Source: Proteus cibi (GTDB taxonomy: Bacteria > Pseudomonadota > Gammaproteobacteria > Enterobacterales > Enterobacteriaceae). From it: a stretch of DNA of 36,509 nucleotides. The position numbers and the translations under genes were made by a program. Positions 1-10,100 of the stretch are shown here, piece after piece. The stretch's first letter is position 1; every line of letters begins with the position of its first letter. Below the pieces are notes generated by a model that worked only from the letters and a program-made list of their open reading frames with translations, did not search any database and was not told where the DNA came from. The DNA lies in NCBI RefSeq assembly GCF_003144405.1, contig NZ_PENW01000034.1, forward strand, positions 197,788 through 234,296, written 5' to 3'.

Positions 1-1457
1 CTATGGGTCGTTTTCTCTAATGTATTACGTGCACTCCAGGTTAATTCATCTCCCATTGACAACGTCGTTAAATTACCACTGGCATCAAAATAGCTATCCA
101 CTTTTTGGGGGTCTGAACATTGTGATCCAAGCAATGCCCGATTGCTCTTATTAGAGACACAAATATTATGAGTGAAGCTTTGTTGTGCGATCGATGAATT
201 ATGGCGAATTTGCGTTAAATTGCCGCCTCTATCATAGGTATAGAAACGGGTGTAATTAGTATAGCTTTGCGTATCTTTGACTAACGTTGTCACAGGCTGA
301 GATTGCATTGAAGCAGGCGTTTGTTGATTGGCGGATTCACGCCCTGTTGCACTAATTAATTGATACAGTGAGTCATAAATATAGCGATTCTCTGGCACCA
401 CTTTCTGATTACGCCAATAACGAGTGGCTTCTGCATCATTTTTCAAACAAATAATGTTGCCCACCGCATCATACTCATAACGCAGATCTTGCATAATTTT
501 TGCCCCTAATGCATGACCTTGAGGGCGCTCTGTTTTTATATGCAATAAACGTTGTGTTTCTGGTTCATATTCATAGGTGCTGACTAATCCATTACCCTGC
601 TCTTCACGCAGTTTTTTCCCCGCGGCTGAATAGGTGAGTGAACGTAAAATAACCTGTTCTGCTTGCCCTTTTAACGTTAGCCAAGATTGTTTAACAAAAC
701 CGGCAATATCGTAGGCAATACGACGCTGATGACCCGCACTGTCCGTTTCTGTTAATACCGCCCCGGTGGCATCACAAATACGTTGGGTAATGTGCTTTTC
801 GGCTGTTTGAATATTGTTCTCGCCTGAGTTGCCAGGCGTCCAATCAATATACCCACCTATCATAAGCAGTTGTTGCGTTTCGGATAACACATCACCCTGT
901 AGTGAATAACTGTTATAGGTTTTTAGCCCTGCACTATCATAGTGCCGAATACATTTCCCTACCTGATTTTTAGCACTAGATTGATCACTATATGATGCCC
1001 ATTTAAGTCGTTGTATCATCCTCGTATTATTTTCACCCAACTTTCCTTCTTTAATACTTTCTAAATTGCGCACAAAACGTTGATCAGCATATTCATAAAT
1101 CATCACCGTTTCTTGTGCATTAATTTGTTGTGCCGCTAGACCTTCAATATCATTAAGAGTAAAGCTCACACCATTATCAACCCCTTGAGATAAAGCAATG
1201 GCGCCACCTAAACTCACCGTTTGTTGAATATTAGGCTGAATGCTGGCGTCTGACTGTTGTGTGTCATACAGTCTTGCATCAATGCTGTGTTGTAAATAAC
1301 CACGCGCATGATAGTGATGGCGCGTAATACGTTCATCGGTTTTATCCAGTGAATCAGGATGACGACAATAGTTAATTTCACGAATGGACACTCCACGATT
1401 ATCATGGATCACCACGCTGGGGGTTCGTGAATAGCGTTGTTGACTTAATTTGTTCAT
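1..1457 (-). CDS. tccC: TccC-type Tc toxin component (TcC), N-terminal part, cut by window edge
   Basis: This is the TcC subunit of an insecticidal-type toxin complex. In the family, TcC and TcB form a hollow cocoon of Rhs/YD repeats that encloses a self-cleaved toxic C-terminus, which is injected through the TcA channel. The frame opens at an ATG (MNKLSQQRYSRTPSV) preceded by AAGGAA and stays open for 485 codons to the left edge. The start (RTPSVVIHDNRG...YCRHPDSLDKTDERITRHHY) is typical of TccC. YD-repeat-like units follow, for example YEYEPETQRLLHI, YEYDAVGNI and FYTYDRGGNLTQIRH. Family members are usually about 900-1000 aa, so the Rhs core end (DPxGxxxx-type autoprotease) and the hypervariable toxin domain lie outside the window. 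The toxic activity therefore cannot be read here. It is the last visible gene of the tcdA-tcdB-lysis-tccC run, 32 bp after the Rz1 gene. Confidence 0.93.
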   Translation of the reverse strand, partial: MNKLSQQRYSRTPSVVIHDNRGVSIREINYCRHPDSLDKTDERITRHHYHARGYLQHSIDARLYDTQQSDASIQPNIQQTVSLGGAIALSQGVDNGVSFTLNDIEGLAAQQINAQETVMIYEYADQRFVRNLESIKEGKLGENNTRMIQRLKWASYSDQSSAKNQVGKCIRHYDSAGLKTYNSYSLQGDVLSETQQLLMIGGYIDWTPGNSGENNIQTAEKHITQRICDATGAVLTETDSAGHQRRIAYDIAGFVKQSWLTLKGQAEQVILRSLTYSAAGKKLREEQGNGLVSTYEYEPETQRLLHIKTERPQGHALGAKIMQDLRYEYDAVGNIICLKNDAEATRYWRNQKVVPENRYIYDSLYQLISATGRESANQQTPASMQSQPVTTLVKDTQSYTNYTRFYTYDRGGNLTQIRHNSSIAQQSFTHNICVSNKSNRALLGSQCSDPQKVDSYFDASGNLTTLSMGDELTWSARNTLEKTTH

Positions 1458-1489
1458 AATATTTCCTTAATTTCTTTGTTATCTGCTTA

Positions 1490-1771
1490 TTAGCTCGTTG
1501 ATAATAATAATGTTTCTACTGCTTTTTTATCGCTATTACATTTTTCTAATACCAATAATAAACGGGCGACATAATCGGGATAATCACCCCATACACTCAC
1601 GTTAAATAACGGTGCAGAACACGGTAATAATAAGTGTTGAGGAATAAATTTATCGGCGCGCTGCGTTGTTGTTAATGGCGTTTTGCTGCAACCTGATAAC
1701 AGCATCAGGCACAAGCTCGCCAGCACAAGGTGCTTGTGCCACAAGTTGATGCAACTCTTGACGTATTGCAT
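1490..1771 (-). CDS. Rz1-like outer-membrane spanin lipoprotein
   Basis: Small lipoprotein of 93 aa. A signal segment (LVLASLCLMLLSGC) ends in a lipobox with the acylated Cys at residue 28, followed by a short Thr/Pro-containing mature part. The gene starts inside the Rz gene in a different frame, overlaps it by 122 bp, and runs on 160 bp beyond the Rz stop. Overlapping Rz/Rz1 genes are characteristic of two-component spanins, in which the Rz1 lipoprotein in the outer membrane pairs with the inner-membrane Rz to fuse the two membranes at the last step of lysis. The lipobox and the overlap are seen directly; the spanin role is by family and context. At 93 aa it is longer than lambda Rz1. Confidence 0.8.
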   Translation of the reverse strand: MQYVKSCINLWHKHLVLASLCLMLLSGCSKTPLTTTQRADKFIPQHLLLPCSAPLFNVSVWGDYPDYVARLLLVLEKCNSDKKAVETLLLSTS

Positions 1772-2018
1772 GATTTTCTTCCTCTAAATAGCGTTGTTCC
1801 TTTTGTTGATGACTAAGGGTTTCAGATACGTTTTGCGCTTGTTCATGCCATTGCAATAATTGGGATTGCAATGTTCTTTGCTGATATTCAAGCTGACTGT
1901 TTTGATCAGACAGTTTACTGATTTGATTGTGTTGATAGCGAATAACCAGAAGCGTGATAATAATGATGAATAGCACGCCTCCTTTAACGCCCCAACGTAA
2001 TAGCCAAGCTATATTCAT
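1650..2018 (-). CDS. Rz-like inner-membrane spanin
   Basis: Inner-membrane spanin subunit of 122 aa. An N-terminal transmembrane segment (about residues 10-26, GVLFIIIITLLVIRY) is followed by a Gln/Glu-rich periplasmic coiled coil (about residues 30-95) and a short tail. I chose the ATG whose codon overlaps the endolysin stop (ATGA at 2015-2018), because such overlaps indicate translational coupling; a start 18 bp upstream (MSRDLP) is open but would lie deeper inside the endolysin gene. The Rz1 gene begins inside this one in another frame. Together they form the third step of the lysis cassette: holin, endolysin, spanin. The sequence itself is poorly conserved, so the call rests on topology, coiled coil and position. 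Confidence 0.82.
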   Translation of the reverse strand: MNIAWLLRWGVKGGVLFIIIITLLVIRYQHNQISKLSDQNSQLEYQQRTLQSQLLQWHEQAQNVSETLSHQQKEQRYLEEENHAIRQELHQLVAQAPCAGELVPDAVIRLQQNAINNNAARR

Positions 2019-2404
2019 GGGTAAATCTCTCGACAAAGTTCATAATGAGGGCCATCACGCAGTGAAACCCAATCACCGCCCCAATTAATAGAGACCCCCA
2101 ATTGACGAGCCGCTTGTTTCATTGCCTGTGCCACTGACTCAAAAGCCGACCAATCTTGCCAAGGGATAGCACCATCAACTAACGGTACAATATCCACCGC
2201 ATGACCGGTTAAATGTCGGCTATTGAGGGTTTTACTCGCTCCTTGTTTCATTAACTCTTTTTGCCGTTCTAATGAACGAACGCCTTCAATCACCACAAAA
2301 TCATATTTGCTCAATGTCAAAGCCAGAAAAACCACACGAATTAAATCTTGATGTACATCGTTTAGATTATTTTGACTACGTTGACTCAATATATAAGTGC
2401 TCAT
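2015..2404 (-). CDS. M15-family peptidoglycan endopeptidase (endolysin)
   Basis: Phage-type L-alanyl-D-glutamate/D-Ala-D-Ala peptidase of the M15 family, 129 aa, which cuts the peptide stems of peptidoglycan. The zinc motif SRHLTGHAVD gives His64 and Asp71, and DGPHYEL near the C-terminus gives Asp117 and ligand His120. Arg43 in GVRSLERQ matches the substrate-side Arg of the family. Length is normal for single-domain phage endolysins. There is no signal peptide, so it should need the adjacent holin to reach the wall. Its start overlaps the holin stop and its stop overlaps the Rz start (both ATGA), so the cassette is translated as a coupled unit. Lying between tcdB and tccC, it probably serves toxin release rather than phage lysis. 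Confidence 0.92.
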   Translation of the reverse strand: MSTYILSQRSQNNLNDVHQDLIRVVFLALTLSKYDFVVIEGVRSLERQKELMKQGASKTLNSRHLTGHAVDIVPLVDGAIPWQDWSAFESVAQAMKQAARQLGVSINWGGDWVSLRDGPHYELCREIYP

Positions 2405-2718
2405 TTTGGCTCCTTAAGATTGTTCACACCAAAAACACGATTCCATAACCAAATAAGTGTTGTGCTTCCCATTGAACCAAATAGCCCTGCAATCATGTAA
2501 GACATATAGCGACTTGCTCCACTTTCAAAACTTAACAAGCCCCCTAATAGCCCAGTAAAAACTGAGATAACCACTTGGCTGGTAATTCCGCACCAAGACC
2601 ACTTTATTTGTTTCTGTTTTATTTCCATTAAATACCTCACGATACCGCCCCAGGCTGAAAATCCACCGATAATCATCCAAGCGAGAGCATCGCTTTCAGA
2701 TGGGATTGCGACCAGCAT
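2401..2718 (-). CDS. Small holin (LydA/Holin_2-3-like)
   Basis: Membrane protein of 105 aa with about three hydrophobic segments: residues ~10-30 (AWMIIGGFSAWGGIVRYLM), ~45-63 (ITSQVVISVFTGLLGGLL) and ~70-92 (YMSYMIAGLFGSMGSTTLIWLW). Between the first two lies a basic loop, KQKQIKW. Length, topology and the Lys-rich loop fit small phage holins of the LydA group. The role is to open the inner membrane so that the endolysin can reach the wall. An AGGA ribosome site precedes the ATG. It is the first lysis gene after tcdB (62-bp gap) and overlaps the endolysin start by 4 bp. Assignment is by topology and gene order; the exact family is less certain. Confidence 0.85.
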   Translation of the reverse strand: MLVAIPSESDALAWMIIGGFSAWGGIVRYLMEIKQKQIKWSWCGITSQVVISVFTGLLGGLLSFESGASRYMSYMIAGLFGSMGSTTLIWLWNRVFGVNNLKEPK

Positions 2719-2780
2719 AATAAAATTCCTACGTTAAGCGGGTTAGAGTAAGAAGAGGCAATAACCCGCATTTCATCACC

Positions 2781-5700
2781 TTATGTTAAAGTGTCATTTT
2801 CATCTTCCTGCACAATAAACCAAGGTGTGGCAAGGGTATTACGCTGATAACCTTTGGCAGTAATAACCCGATATAAACGCCCCAATGCGTCATAGTAGTG
2901 AGTATCAGCAAAACGGTTTTGTTGAGCCGAACTATCAGCGAGATAACGCCAGTCATTAAGGAAGTAAGGTTGATAAACCCGCTTTACATTCCCTTTGTTG
3001 TCATACTCTGTTTCACCTGAAATAGCCCAACGCGTCGCGGTGCTTTTTTGTTGTGCTCGCTGATTTTTATCAACCCTCAGTGTGGCATTATCGCTACGCA
3101 AAAAGGCTTCACCGGCTTCCACTCTGATAGAGGTTTGCAGTAAGCGACCAAAACCATCACTAAAAGCAATTTGCTGGCGAATTTGCTGCAGTGAGTCACT
3201 GTCATAACGGTCTGTCATGATTTGCAATGCATGAGGTGGTAATTTTGCTGATGTTGACATCCAACTGTCTGTCACATACACAAAACCTGTGGCAATAGGC
3301 AACGTTGATGTCAACGCTAAAGCCCCATCGATGGTTGTCGGCATAGTAAACGCTTTATCGCTATAACCGCTTTGTTTGCCGTCTTCCGTTCCTGAAAAAC
3401 GCGTCGTCGTCACACGACCAAAACCATCAAAAGTGACCTGATGAATATTATGGTTAGCATCAGTAATCGAATTAGGTGATAAAAAACGCCAATCGTAAGT
3501 GAGATTAAAATCCTGACTATAATCAGGTAGTTCCTTACCCACTAACACACAAAATTGATTATCCCACTGTAACTTATAAGAACCAGATAGGCTTGATTTG
3601 GTATAAACCAACGGTTTGTAAAATTGAGCTAAAGAGCCATATTTTGTGATACCCAATAACTGTTTTACCCACAGCTGTTTCTCTTTCTCTTTTTCATCAG
3701 CAAACTGATAATTTGCTTGCAGATAACCCGCATCTTTCAGTACTTTATCAAGCTGTAATTGAGGATAAGGCTGCGATAATGCTGTTGCTGTCTCTTCATC
3801 CAATTCTGCGATTTCTGTATAAGCCAAACGAATTGGGAAATCAGGTATTTCCAAGGTTGCTTTATTATCAGCATCCATATAGGCAAACTGCTGTTGACCG
3901 GCAAATACGGATGCGGATTTTTGTGTTAACAGACTATCATTGGCTAATAAGGCTTCTAGCGTGATGCCCTCTTTAGGCTGTTTTTCAGCGCCAAAAGTCC
4001 AAATATCGTGACGAGATGCCTTCGCAATGCCGAGCTGATAAATCTGCTTTTCTGAAATATCAAGATGATGACAAGTTTGACGCGATAAGCTTAAACGTAA
4101 GCTTTGTTGCTGTTGGTCATAACTTGATGCCCATAAGGTATCTGGCAAACTCTCATAATGCTGATACGGATTTTTTTCGCCTTTAGCGCGTCTTGGATAA
4201 TCAACAGAAACCGCTTTAGAGACAACACCATAGCCATCTTGCTCTAAGGTAACTTGTTGATGACAAGTAGGATCAGACGCAATACGCTCATAATGATAAG
4301 CACGGCTCTCAACCACCGATGGCATCACCACGGGTGAGCGACCTTGCGCTTCAATTAAACGCACTTGTGGGCGCTGTTCTGTTACGGCATAAGGTACGGT
4401 TGATACCGTTGAATTATCCAATCCATAGACTTCACTTCTTATTAACGTGCCTTGCAGTCCACGCTCAAGCCAATAATTTTGTTGTTGGCGTAAATCGCTA
4501 TCGCACTCTTTTTCTGCACTGCCTTCACCTTGCGTAAATCGAGGAGAAAACTGTGGAAATGCCGCGTTATCGCCCTGCCAAAATTCATCAGCAAATTTGG
4601 CATCAACAGACGGCTTCCCGGTAAAAAACCACTGGCGCGTTAATGCATTTGGGGTTTTATCCGCGCTGTTTTCTTCGCTTTTAAATGACTCCGCATTAGT
4701 GACTTCAACACAACCAAAACCACGAAACTCTTTCTCTTTACCATCCCATACACCATGGCGATAGTTATGAGTTTGCGTTAAACGGCTTTGTGTTATTTCA
4801 TCAACGGTTTCAATTTGCCACAGAGTATGCAGCGCAAAAGGCAGATGACTGACGGCTTTTTCTTTACCCTGCTGTTTTCTTGCTAATTTTTCATCCAACC
4901 AACATTGCGCTGAACTGCGATAATGCAGATGTTGAACCATGCCCATATTGTTATTAATCGAGCTTAACAACCACGGTTTTTCATTTTGTAAAGAGAGCAC
5001 CCAATGTTGTGCTTTAGGTGTCAATTTGGTTAATAAAATACTGGCAACACCTAACCCTTGCACATCGGCAATTTGTAATTGGCAAAGGTTATCGAAACGC
5101 ATCCCTTTAGGTAGCGCGATATCGTCACCACGTACAAATTGATTACCGCTTTGGTTAAAATAGACCTCTAAGTGAGTGGATTGAGCATAAATAATATCCG
5201 TTGTACCGCTGCCATCTAAATCCGCTAAATAGAGCTGATTAGGATTAAACTTCACGCGATCAGCAGAAAAACCCGTAAGAGTAATAGGAGTACTAAACTT
5301 ACCATTCCCTAAATGCACCCAACACGTCACACCTTGATAATCCACCTTAATCAGATGTTGTTGACCGGAACCTAATACATCACTAAATGCCACTAAAGTT
5401 CGTCGATTAACGTTTTTAATCGGCAAAGTGACGCCATCAGCCTGCATAATCTCTTTACTTTTTTTCCAGCCTTGCGCTGAACCGGCATAAAGACGAATAC
5501 TACGAGGACCAATCAACGCTAAATCAGCAAAACCACTGCCTGTTAATGAGGTCAATTCCGCTCTAGGATGAAAATATTCCATCGGAAAGGCATTAAGAGG
5601 CACAAAATTTAGCCAGTTTTCTGCTTTTTCTTCATCTTGCGTGTAATAGCCATTCACATTGCCTTGTGTCACTAACCACTCTAATTTGCCGTCACCGGTA

Positions 5701-7112
5701 ATATCCGTCAGCATTGCCGAACCGCGTAATGAAGGAATCATCGGCAATGGCTGCGCTTTATCCCATGTCATTGCATTTGGGTTTTGCTGATCTTCTTTTC
5801 TAATCGGAGCGCGATACCACCAAGCACCACTGTCTTGATACAGCACACCAGCAAGCCCTTCACCTAATAGGTCAACATATTGATAAGGCTGTTGTGGTGA
5901 AAATTGCGCCAATTCATCTAATGATTGCCACTGTGCTTGTTGAGCAGAACCCACTTTTTGCCAATCAAATTTTACGGGGGGTAATGTCATCAGCGATTGT
6001 GCATCTTTATTGTTATTAAATGCCGATTGCTGCGCTGAAACTAACATGCTACCTGATGCTGATTCATCGTAAGTCAGTGTTAATCTTGAGACTAATTCTG
6101 GTGTTTCCGCTTTGGCACTTTGCTGATCTAAACTTTCTAAACGGTGATACATCAGCACTTGGCGACATAAGCGACGAGTACGCACTTCAAAACCGTAATT
6201 AAATTGAGAAAAACAGTCTTTACGCACTGCCCATGCTGAACCACTTTGCCATTGCGGATACGTTGCTAATGCGCTACTGCGTTCACCGTAATCAAATACC
6301 AAGGTAAACAGTGCGTTATTTGGCAGTGAGTTATCGGTTTTAATACATGAAAAGGCTCTTTCACCAATAGGATTACCGTAATAGACTTTCTCTAAATAGC
6401 GCTGTGTATTGGCATGTGGATGTGCTTGAGTCTCTTGCTTATCGCAACCTTGCTCATCTTCAGCACGATATTGATACTCTATTTGCTCACCGGTAGAAGA
6501 GACTGAAGCATTCAGGTTCCATTGAGCAATATGACTATTTTCTTCACTATCAAAAAGTTGTGCGGTGGTTTGATAACCAAATAAATGCACATCGCCATTT
6601 GCACTTAACATCACCCAAAACTGTTTTGGCGTATTTGCGGGTGCGTTCTTGTCATTAAGTGACCAACACTCAAAACGACTAAAGCTTTTTTCAATACGAG
6701 AGCGATAAACAGTCACTTGATATTGATGCGATAAATTCACACCTAATAATTCACTACGCTGTAAAGTTTCAATTTCGCCCTTTTTATTAACAACCGGTAC
6801 AATCACTTCACCTTCAGGACCAACAAATTCATCTTGTTGAGTATATGTTGGCACACCTTTACTACTATCACGACGAATTGACATCACCCCCACAGACCAA
6901 CCAAAACCAAAAGCACCGTTACCTGATTGATTGTGATAAGCCAATCCTAACGCGGGTGCATAACCACGACCTTGGCTAATAGGTAATGGCAAACTAAAAG
7001 TAGCGGCACCATCCGGACCAACAGCGCCCATATTGCCGGTTAATCCTGTGACTGCACCACCGCCTTTCGGTAAATTTGGCGCATCAAAGGAGAGTTTCTC
7101 TGAATTTTGCAT
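2781..7112 (-). CDS. tcdB: TcdB/TcaC-type Tc toxin component (TcB)
   Basis: TcB subunit of the toxin complex, 1443 aa, which is the usual size. With TcC it forms the cocoon holding the toxic enzyme, and its beta-propeller acts as the gate that docks onto the TcA channel. The N-terminus (LPKGGGAVTGLTGNMG...) is an SpvB-type domain covering roughly the first 300-350 residues. FG-GAP/propeller-like units follow (LTDITGDGKLEWLV, LADLDGSGTTDIIYA). The TcdB middle region lies around residues 650-1000, and the C-terminal third holds Rhs-like units (VTFDGFGRVTTTRF, FSDGFGRLLQTSIR, YYDALGRLYRVITAKG). The start has a good AGGAG site. It lies 55 bp after tcdA with a strong hairpin in the gap, and its end is followed by the lysis cassette. 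The frame is intact. Confidence 0.96.
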   Translation of the reverse strand: MQNSEKLSFDAPNLPKGGGAVTGLTGNMGAVGPDGAATFSLPLPISQGRGYAPALGLAYHNQSGNGAFGFGWSVGVMSIRRDSSKGVPTYTQQDEFVGPEGEVIVPVVNKKGEIETLQRSELLGVNLSHQYQVTVYRSRIEKSFSRFECWSLNDKNAPANTPKQFWVMLSANGDVHLFGYQTTAQLFDSEENSHIAQWNLNASVSSTGEQIEYQYRAEDEQGCDKQETQAHPHANTQRYLEKVYYGNPIGERAFSCIKTDNSLPNNALFTLVFDYGERSSALATYPQWQSGSAWAVRKDCFSQFNYGFEVRTRRLCRQVLMYHRLESLDQQSAKAETPELVSRLTLTYDESASGSMLVSAQQSAFNNNKDAQSLMTLPPVKFDWQKVGSAQQAQWQSLDELAQFSPQQPYQYVDLLGEGLAGVLYQDSGAWWYRAPIRKEDQQNPNAMTWDKAQPLPMIPSLRGSAMLTDITGDGKLEWLVTQGNVNGYYTQDEEKAENWLNFVPLNAFPMEYFHPRAELTSLTGSGFADLALIGPRSIRLYAGSAQGWKKSKEIMQADGVTLPIKNVNRRTLVAFSDVLGSGQQHLIKVDYQGVTCWVHLGNGKFSTPITLTGFSADRVKFNPNQLYLADLDGSGTTDIIYAQSTHLEVYFNQSGNQFVRGDDIALPKGMRFDNLCQLQIADVQGLGVASILLTKLTPKAQHWVLSLQNEKPWLLSSINNNMGMVQHLHYRSSAQCWLDEKLARKQQGKEKAVSHLPFALHTLWQIETVDEITQSRLTQTHNYRHGVWDGKEKEFRGFGCVEVTNAESFKSEENSADKTPNALTRQWFFTGKPSVDAKFADEFWQGDNAAFPQFSPRFTQGEGSAEKECDSDLRQQQNYWLERGLQGTLIRSEVYGLDNSTVSTVPYAVTEQRPQVRLIEAQGRSPVVMPSVVESRAYHYERIASDPTCHQQVTLEQDGYGVVSKAVSVDYPRRAKGEKNPYQHYESLPDTLWASSYDQQQQSLRLSLSRQTCHHLDISEKQIYQLGIAKASRHDIWTFGAEKQPKEGITLEALLANDSLLTQKSASVFAGQQQFAYMDADNKATLEIPDFPIRLAYTEIAELDEETATALSQPYPQLQLDKVLKDAGYLQANYQFADEKEKEKQLWVKQLLGITKYGSLAQFYKPLVYTKSSLSGSYKLQWDNQFCVLVGKELPDYSQDFNLTYDWRFLSPNSITDANHNIHQVTFDGFGRVTTTRFSGTEDGKQSGYSDKAFTMPTTIDGALALTSTLPIATGFVYVTDSWMSTSAKLPPHALQIMTDRYDSDSLQQIRQQIAFSDGFGRLLQTSIRVEAGEAFLRSDNATLRVDKNQRAQQKSTATRWAISGETEYDNKGNVKRVYQPYFLNDWRYLADSSAQQNRFADTHYYDALGRLYRVITAKGYQRNTLATPWFIVQEDENDTLT

Positions 7113-7124
7113 GTAGAACTCCTG

Positions 7125-7146
7125 ACAGGCTCCGTAAGGAGCCTGT
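7125..7146 (-). promoter_or_regulatory. Intercistronic hairpin between tcdA and tcdB
   Basis: A perfect 9-bp inverted repeat (ACAGGCTCC / GGAGCCTGT) with a 4-base loop fills the short gap between the tcdA stop and the tcdB ribosome site. No U-run follows on the transcribed strand, so it is not a standard intrinsic terminator. It could act as an mRNA stability or processing element, or weaken read-through. That would suit the known unequal subunit need (a TcA pentamer with one TcB-TcC). The structure is seen; the function is inferred. Confidence 0.6.
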
Positions 7147-7167
7147 AATTAATTAAGATTTGGATAA

Positions 7168-10100
7168 TTAACGAATGGTGTAATTAATGTGTAGAACGAT
7201 ATCGCTCAGTGTCAGTAGCATCTCTTTTTGCTTATCTGTTGCATCAGGGAAGCTTAACGTCAGCGTACTGCTATCATTCACTGGTAAACCTTCAAATGGC
7301 AGATAACGATCATCACTGAAATTCAGCTGGAATTGACCGCTGTCATTCATGCCATGAGAAATCGCGATTGCACTACAACCACGAGGTTTGACCGCACTAC
7401 CACCATAATTGAGCACTGCACGAATATTTTGATAAGTGCCTGTCAACATAGGTAATGTCACACTAATCTGTTTAACACGACGCGATTGTCCTAAACCGGC
7501 AGGGTAATCTTTATCTATTGCTAAATCAGAGAGCTTAATCGAAGCTTGTAGCTGCCCATCTTTTAAGGTAATACCATTTTCTGTTGTGCCCAGTTTTGAT
7601 TTATTACCGCTAATCACTTCAGCCACTTGATCAAAGCCAAATTTATTACTGCCTAAACCTTGGTATACCTCTTCCAGCGAAACAATTCTGCTCACTTCCA
7701 GTGTACGTTTATCTTCTTCAAGGTAACTATTCTCCATTTGGGTCAGATTCAGCATTAAGCTTTCACCCGCCATTAAACCAGAGTAAGTGCCTTGCCATGC
7801 CCCTGGGCGAATAAAAACTGCCTCTTTTTTATCTAAATCATACTGATAAGCGAATTCAGCCATACGACAACGAGATACGGCTAAATCGTAGAATGGTTTA
7901 TAAATCGCCATTAATTTACCGCGTAACCAGTTATATAGGGCTTTATTGGTAAATTTATTTTTCAAGAAAGCTAACTGTGCTTGTGTTTGCTCTTGCTGTA
8001 CTTTGAAACTCTCCAATTGCAAGTTGGCTGATTCTTTACTTATTTTTAGTGCTTCAAGCTGTGCATCAATTTGATTCACTTCAGCTTGAGCACTTTTTCG
8101 TGAAATATCCCACTCATCACGACGGCGACGATAAGATTCAGATTGGTTTAATCTGTCTGCTGCAATATTAGTTGCAGAACCTGTCAATTGTAGCCCTGAC
8201 GCAGTGGCATAACATATTCCACCCCAACGCGACCCCCCCACTGCCATACCAAAAATATTAGGAGCTAAATCAGCCGCAGCACCTGCCATATTTAACGCTT
8301 GGCTGGTGGTATTGAGCACAGAAGATGACAAGTAGAGATCCATTGCTTGCTGTTCTGGGCTGCTAATATTTTCCTCATATAACTGGCTATAGTGATCAAG
8401 GCGGTTTTGAGCACCTTCACGTAACGCTTTTAATGCTTTTTCGTTATAAGCAAACTCTTCAATATTCTTTGATTGATATTTAATATTTTGCAAAATCATT
8501 TCGCTACCTTGAGTCGCCAACAACTCAGAGAGTGCTTCAGCATCTTGACGCTCAGTAATGCTAGAAAGCGAACTACCAAACTGCATTAGCTGACTGACGA
8601 CTGATTTTGCGCTATTTAACATCGCTGGGAAGCGCTGTGTTGGTATCACCGCATTGGGTAACGCACTTCCTCCTTGTGCTTGATTCACTGCCGCATTTTG
8701 CAATGCTTTAGGATCAGCCGGCGTTGCATAAATCGCCAGTGATAGCGGTTGTCCATCTATCGATAAATTGTGACGTAAATTAAACAGACGTAATTTTAGG
8801 GTGTCGTGATACTGCGCTAACTTCTCATTAATTTGTGGTAAAAACAGCGACGTTAATGAATTAGCAGTACGTGGTGAAACCGTTGCTTCACGCTCTTCAC
8901 TAGCTGCACGTGTTGGTTGCTTGGTTTTTGTTGCCGCATCCGTTAATTTAGGCGCAAACCACGCGTCGTTACTGGATAATTCAGTTTCATCACCCAATAA
9001 TTTTAACGCTTGCATATACCACATTTTGGCTTCATTTAAGGTATCGCGTTCTAATACACGGTAAGCACTGTCACCACGCTCCATTAGAATATCGAGGCAC
9101 TTCATAAAGGTTGCCAATTTATAGTGCATCGGGTCAGTTTGTGCCACCGCATCAGGATCGGTTGAATCCAATTGATCTTTATTCCAAGCCGTATCGGCTA
9201 ATAATGGTTGTGAATTCCACACACGATCAACATGAGTGCTATTTTCTATATAGCCATTCGGACTAAACACATAACGTAACCAACGGCTGGCTTCATCGTA
9301 GTTATGCCCTTCCAACATTACGTTGGCGACCATCATTGGGGTGTAATAGAACAGTTCCCAAAAATAGAGTGCATTGGCACCATTAAAGTCCATGAAAACA
9401 TCAGTACCTGCCTCTAATGCCGGTTCAGGTAAACGCTGAGTATTTAAGGTTAAAATGTTATCAATCCCTTTATTGGCGAGTTTAACCAATTTGCGTGCAA
9501 ATAAAGTATTTAAACGCACTAACATGGTTTTATCTACCCACTTCATAGAGAGATATTGTGCACCTTTACTATTACGATTTAAGCTAATTACATTTTCACC
9601 TTTATTAGAAGTGATTTTTCTTATCTCAAATACAAATGACTTCTCCGACACAGCCTGACCCGCCTTATTAATAAGGGAGACATATGCATTTAATGTAATT
9701 AAATGATTATCGCCAAAATCACTAATTGGAATATTAAGCCCAAGAATATCACCATCACTATTATAAGAAGTTAAACCATCATGGAATTTATTTTTATTAC
9801 CAATCAAATCGCTTATTAAATACTCGCTATTTCTTAATGTTGTTGAAAATGAAATTTTAATATCTTTTATATCATCAGCATAACTCTTGTAAATAGGATC
9901 GAGTTTATTAGCAGTAACTTGCACATGCATAAAATCAGGAGTTAATACATAAAATCTCTTTGCATCAGGTGAAAAGTGACAACTATAGATTATTTCTTCA
10001 TTTATTACATCACCTAGTTCCTGATATTGAGTATTACTAAAATAATATGTATTACCATCATTTTGATAATTAAATTCAAAATCTACACTTGTACCATTCA

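Noticed and set aside
1490-2718. Part of a prophage
   Set aside because: Only lysis genes are present, in the toxin operon orientation between tcdB and tccC, without integrase, capsid, tail or att sites in view.
3713-6202. Several plus-strand ORFs of 60-83 codons inside tcdB
   Set aside because: They are antisense shadows of a long, well-supported gene, and none has domain-like sequence or a ribosome site.
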